This document shows, piece after piece, positions 61,207 through 64,000 of a DNA stretch of 64,000 bases. Origin of the DNA: Myxococcales bacterium (GTDB lineage: Bacteria > Myxococcota_A > Polyangia > Nannocystales > Nannocystaceae); NCBI GenBank assembly GCA_020633315.1, contig JACKDV010000004.1, positions 372,001 to 436,000 on the forward strand, written 5' to 3'. Position 1 is the first letter of the stretch, and every line of letters starts with the position of its first letter. A model generated the notes under the pieces. That model was not told the origin of the DNA. It did no database searches and saw only the letters and a program-made list of their open reading frames with translations. Made by a program: the position numbers and the translations under genes.

Positions 61207-61273
61207 GGCGCGGGCTCGACCCTCGAGCGGGGCGTGGCGGGCGTGGGGCGGGCCGTGGGCGTCCATACTCGGG

Positions 61274-61291
61274 CTCGCGCCGAGGCGCGAG
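61274..61291. promoter_or_regulatory. 8-bp perfect dyad upstream of Deg protease gene
   Basis: CTCGCGCC, GA, GGCGCGAG form a perfect dyad 58 bp before the ATG at 61350 and 45 bp before its -10 element, a place that suits an activator or the -35 region. Confidence 0.4.
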
Positions 61292-61335
61292 ATCGCGGCA
61301 TCGGGCCCGCCATGGTCACGCGCACGGAGGCGAGC

Positions 61336-61341
61336 TAGCCT
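61336..61341 (+). promoter_or_regulatory. Predicted -10 element (TAGCCT), leaderless start
   Basis: TAGCCT ends 8 nt before the ATG at 61350 and no ribosome site fits between. Confidence 0.5.
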
Positions 61342-61349
61342 GACGCTGG

Positions 61350-62753
61350 ATGCGGCCCGATTCCGTCGTTCGGATCTTCGTCACCACCCAGGAGCCCGAC
61401 TACGACAACCCGTGGCAGGCATCGTCGCCGTCGCGTGGGACCGGCTCCGGCGTGGTGATCGGGCCGCGGAGGGTCCTCACCGGCGCGCACGTGGTGGCCG
61501 ACGCCACCTTCATCCGGGCCCAGACCACGACCTCGCCCGACAAGTTCACCGCCCGCCTGGTCGGCATCTGCCACGACGCCGACCTCGCCCTGCTCGAGGT
61601 GGACGACCCGGCCTTCATGGACGGGGTGGAGATCGCCGAGCTCGGCGAGCTGCCCTCGCGCGGCGACAAGGTCTCGGTGGTGGGCTTCCCGGTGGGCGGC
61701 GAGGAGATCTCGGTGACCGAGGGGGTCGTCTCGCGCATCGAGATCCAGCGCTACTCCCACTCCGATCGCACCCTGCTCGCGGTCACCGTGGACGCGGCGA
61801 TCAACAGCGGCAACAGCGGGGGCCCCGTGTTCCTCGACGGGCGCGTGGCCGGGGTCGCGTTCCAGAGCCTCGACGACGCGGAGAACGTGGGCGAGATGGT
61901 GCCCGTCTCGCTGGTGCGTCGCTTCCTCTCCGGGGTGGATCAGGACCGCCCGCTGGCCATCCCCGGGCTGGGCTTCCTGGGGCAGACCCTCGAGAACCCC
62001 ACCCTGCGCGCGTCCCTGGGGATGGGCCCGAGCGACAGCGGGGTGCTGGTGCGCTCGGTCGCCTACGGCGGCTCGGTCCACGGCCGGGTGCGGAGTGGCG
62101 ACGTGCTGATGGAGATCGACGGCTACCCGATCGCCAACAACGGCACCATCCAGTACCTGGGGCAGCACCGCACCGGCTACGTGGTGGTGCTCGGCGATCA
62201 CTACGTGGGCGACGAGCTGTCGCTGGTGCTGCTGCGCGGCGGTGAGCGCCACGAGCTGGAGATCACCCTCGGCGAGCCGACCCCGCTGGTCGCCCACAGC
62301 CAGTACGACGTGGACCCGCGCTACTTCGTCTACGGCGGCCTGGTGTTCCAGCCGCTGTCGATGAACTTCCTGGCCACCTGGGATCGCTGGTGGAACCACG
62401 CGCCCAAGGAGTTCCTCTACCACTTCCACTTCGGGATCCCCACCGAGGACCGGCGCGAGGTGGTGGCGCTCACCCAGGTGCTGGCCGACGAGGTCAACGT
62501 GGGCTACGAGTCGCGCTACTGCGAGTCGGTGGTGGCCGTCGACGGCCACAAGCCCCGCGACCTCGAGGACTTCGTTCGACGGGTGGAGGCGGCCGAGGGG
62601 ATCCTGCGCCTCGAGATGTCGAGCGGGTGCTCGGTGGTGCTCGACGTGGCGGCCGTGCGCGCGGCCCAGCCGCGGGTGCTCGAGCGCTACCGGATCCCGC
62701 GCGACCGCTCGGAGCGGCTGAGCGCGGGTCCGGTCGCGGTCCCCGAGCCGTAG
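61350..62753 (+). CDS. Cytoplasmic Deg/HtrA-type serine protease with PDZ domains
   Basis: A 467-residue protease with trypsin fold (residues 1-185): His in TGAHVV, Asp in HDADLAL, Ser in NSGNSGGPV. A PDZ domain follows (about 195-300), then about 60 residues, then a second PDZ-like segment with VVAVDGHKPRDLEDF (about 390-425). The order and the stretch GGEEISVTEGVVSRIEIQRY match plant Deg2/Deg9-type proteases, more than bacterial DegP. No signal peptide is visible, so the protein may stay in the cytoplasm. It is alone in its unit. Confidence 0.9.
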   Translation: MRPDSVVRIFVTTQEPDYDNPWQASSPSRGTGSGVVIGPRRVLTGAHVVADATFIRAQTTTSPDKFTARLVGICHDADLALLEVDDPAFMDGVEIAELGELPSRGDKVSVVGFPVGGEEISVTEGVVSRIEIQRYSHSDRTLLAVTVDAAINSGNSGGPVFLDGRVAGVAFQSLDDAENVGEMVPVSLVRRFLSGVDQDRPLAIPGLGFLGQTLENPTLRASLGMGPSDSGVLVRSVAYGGSVHGRVRSGDVLMEIDGYPIANNGTIQYLGQHRTGYVVVLGDHYVGDELSLVLLRGGERHELEITLGEPTPLVAHSQYDVDPRYFVYGGLVFQPLSMNFLATWDRWWNHAPKEFLYHFHFGIPTEDRREVVALTQVLADEVNVGYESRYCESVVAVDGHKPRDLEDFVRRVEAAEGILRLEMSSGCSVVLDVAAVRAAQPRVLERYRIPRDRSERLSAGPVAVPEP

Positions 62754-62774
62754 CCGTAGGCCCGGCCGCGGCGG

Positions 62775-63908
62775 CTAGCCGCCCACGAAGCCGTCCAGCC
62801 CCGCGAGGCGCTCCACGTGGTGCTGCTCGTCGCCCAGCATGGTGTTGAGGGCCAGCATCCGCTTGAAGTAGAGGCCGATGTCGTGCTCGTCGGTGATCCC
62901 GATGCCGCCGTGGAGCTGGATGGCCTGCTGCGAGACGAAGCGGCCGGCGCTGCCCAGCTTGGCCTTGGCGGCGCTCACCGAGCGCCGGCGCAGCTCGTCG
63001 TCGGCCTCGTCGGCGCGCAGCGAGGCCATCATCGACATGGAGCGCAGCAGCTGCACCTCCACGAACATGTCCACCGCCCGGTGCTGCAGCACCTGGAAGC
63101 TGCCGATGGGCACCCCGAACTGCTCGCGCTCCTTGAGGTGGGCCACCGTCATGTCGAGCATGGCCTGCGCCACGCCCAGGCCCTCGGCGCAGGCGGCCGC
63201 GGCCCCCAGGTCGAGCACCCGCTGGAGCACCGCGAGCGAGGCCGGCCCCGGCTCGCCCAGGCGGCGATCGTCCTCCACCACGGCGCCGTCGAGGCGCAGC
63301 CGCGCCGCGCCGTGACCGTCGATGGTCCGCAGCGGGCGTCGATCCACCCCGGGTCCGTCCGCGTCGACCACGAACAGGCCGAGGCCGTCGGGGGTGCTCG
63401 CCGAGACCACGAGCTGGTCGGCGGCCTGACCCCCGAGCACGAAGACCTTCTCGCCGCTCAGGGCCCAGCCCTTGCCCTCGCGCGTCGCGCTGAGCCGCGG
63501 CTGGCTCGCGTCGTAGCGGCCGTCTCGCTCGGCCCAGGCCAGGGCGAGCACCGACTGCCCCTCGATCATCGGCGCGAGCCAGCGCTCGTGCTGTGCCTCG
63601 CTGCCGGCGCGGGCCAGCGCCAGGCCGGCGAGCACCACCGAGGCCAGGTAGGGCTCGGGCGCGAGCGCCTTGCCCAGGCCCTCGAGGATGATCGCGACCT
63701 CCACCGGGCCGCCGCCGAAGCCCCCCGCCTCCTCGGGGAAGGGCACCGACAGCCAGCCCAGCTCGCCCATGTGGGCCCAGACCTCGGGGTCGTGCGGCTG
63801 GCCGGCGGCGCGGAGCTTGCGGAAGCGCTCGACCGGCGAGCGCTGCTTGACGAAGGACGCGACCGTCTCGGCCAGCATCTTCTGTTCGGGCGTGGGCTCG
63901 AAGTCCAT
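62775..63908 (-). CDS. Acyl-CoA dehydrogenase
   Basis: A 377-residue flavoprotein of the acyl-CoA dehydrogenase family, oxidising acyl-CoA to trans-2-enoyl-CoA. It has the helical N-domain (FEPTPEQKMLAETVASF), the beta middle domain and the C-domain with REQFGVPIGSFQVLQH and AIQLHGGIGITDEHDIG. The usual catalytic Glu region is hard to place and may be lost, as in subunits of alpha2beta2 type enzymes. Start at the ATG before DFEPTPEQ. A second dehydrogenase gene ends 11 bp upstream on the same strand, so the two are an operon and may be a heterotetramer. Confidence 0.9.
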   Translation of the reverse strand: MDFEPTPEQKMLAETVASFVKQRSPVERFRKLRAAGQPHDPEVWAHMGELGWLSVPFPEEAGGFGGGPVEVAIILEGLGKALAPEPYLASVVLAGLALARAGSEAQHERWLAPMIEGQSVLALAWAERDGRYDASQPRLSATREGKGWALSGEKVFVLGGQAADQLVVSASTPDGLGLFVVDADGPGVDRRPLRTIDGHGAARLRLDGAVVEDDRRLGEPGPASLAVLQRVLDLGAAAACAEGLGVAQAMLDMTVAHLKEREQFGVPIGSFQVLQHRAVDMFVEVQLLRSMSMMASLRADEADDELRRRSVSAAKAKLGSAGRFVSQQAIQLHGGIGITDEHDIGLYFKRMLALNTMLGDEQHHVERLAGLDGFVGG

Positions 63909-63919
63909 GGCTCGTCCCT

Positions 63920-64000
63920 CTACCTTCCGCTGGGCAGCCCCAGGATCCACTTGGCGATGATGTTCTTCTGGATCTCGTTCGATCCGCCGAAGATGGTGCT
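63920..64000 (-). CDS. Acyl-CoA dehydrogenase, C-terminal end (cut by window edge)
   Basis: The last 26 codons of a gene entering from the right edge. STIFGGSNEIQKNIIAK is the conserved end of acyl-CoA dehydrogenases that helps bind FAD of the neighbouring subunit. It lies 11 bp upstream of the previous gene and is probably its partner subunit. Confidence 0.85.
   Translation of the reverse strand, partial: STIFGGSNEIQKNIIAKWILGLPSGR

Noticed and set aside
58156..61266. Open frame of 1036 codons on the minus strand
   Set aside because: It covers the VanX-like gene and two lipoprotein genes in antisense and has no domain.

Overview
The window is very GC-rich, densely coded DNA from a predatory/soil deltaproteobacterium, most likely a myxobacterium of the Nannocystis/Plesiocystis/Enhygromyxa type (inference from gene content, not from a marker gene). 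The signs are about a dozen lipoproteins with long Ser/Thr/Gly/Asp linkers after the lipobox, Hanks-type Ser/Thr kinases with PEGA or receiver-like tails, OmpA proteins with thrombospondin type 3 calcium repeats, a choice-of-anchor L-like protein, an AgmX/PglI-like C-terminal domain and many GTG starts. I see no tRNA, rRNA, CRISPR array, integrase, transposase or phage gene. The window looks like chromosome backbone with many lineage-specific genes.

Layout. 1-3 kb: a TPR protein (cut at the left edge) coupled to a large membrane Ser/Thr kinase. 3.3-4.1 kb: an MlaF-like ABC ATPase. 4.3-6.8 kb: a two-gene unit, a clan CD (C25/caspase-like) cysteine peptidase overlapping a small helical protein that seems to share its C-terminal module. 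6.9-7.5 kb: an OmpA lipoprotein. 7.8-14.1 kb: a probable lipid/envelope block (phosphatidylserine decarboxylase, two membrane proteins, a GT4 glycosyltransferase, a membrane-anchored class III aminotransferase and an Mpo1/DUF962-like protein). 14.2-17.1 kb: a LysM-MepA murein endopeptidase and two lipoproteins. 17.1-20.5 kb: an aldonolactone-oxidase-like flavoenzyme and a divergent NmrA/LysR pair.

20.5-28.9 kb is a signalling block: Hpt, receiver, sigma-54 activator, DUF481 porin-like protein, PAS histidine kinase, adenylyl cyclase and Ser/Thr kinase. It runs into 28.9-34.7 kb, an outer-membrane block with three related beta-barrel proteins, one of them frameshifted and two carrying TSP3 repeats plus OmpA domains. 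34.9-41.2 kb: small membrane protein, GNAT, large spermidine-synthase-like membrane protein, PHA-system protein and an arrestin-HEAT protein. 41.3-51 kb: secreted proteins (VHL-beta lipoprotein, Kelch lipoprotein, alpha/beta hydrolase, repeat lipoprotein, anchor-L protein), FabV and an orphan SPASM protein. 51-64 kb: DUF1295 protein, a large TPR scaffold, a binding-protein/permease fusion with its MalG partner, a VanX-like dipeptidase, more lipoproteins, a plant-type Deg protease and two acyl-CoA dehydrogenases.

Regulation. At least eight genes that start a transcription unit have a CTAnnnT hexamer 6-8 nt before the start codon, which predicts leaderless mRNAs. Several intergenic regions hold strong dyads, most notably 32.7-33.2 kb. 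The best candidates for new biology are the 4.3-6.8 kb peptidase pair, the lipid block at 7.8-14.1 kb, the VHL-beta lipoprotein, the orphan SPASM protein and the frameshifted LysM-FecR-barrel gene.
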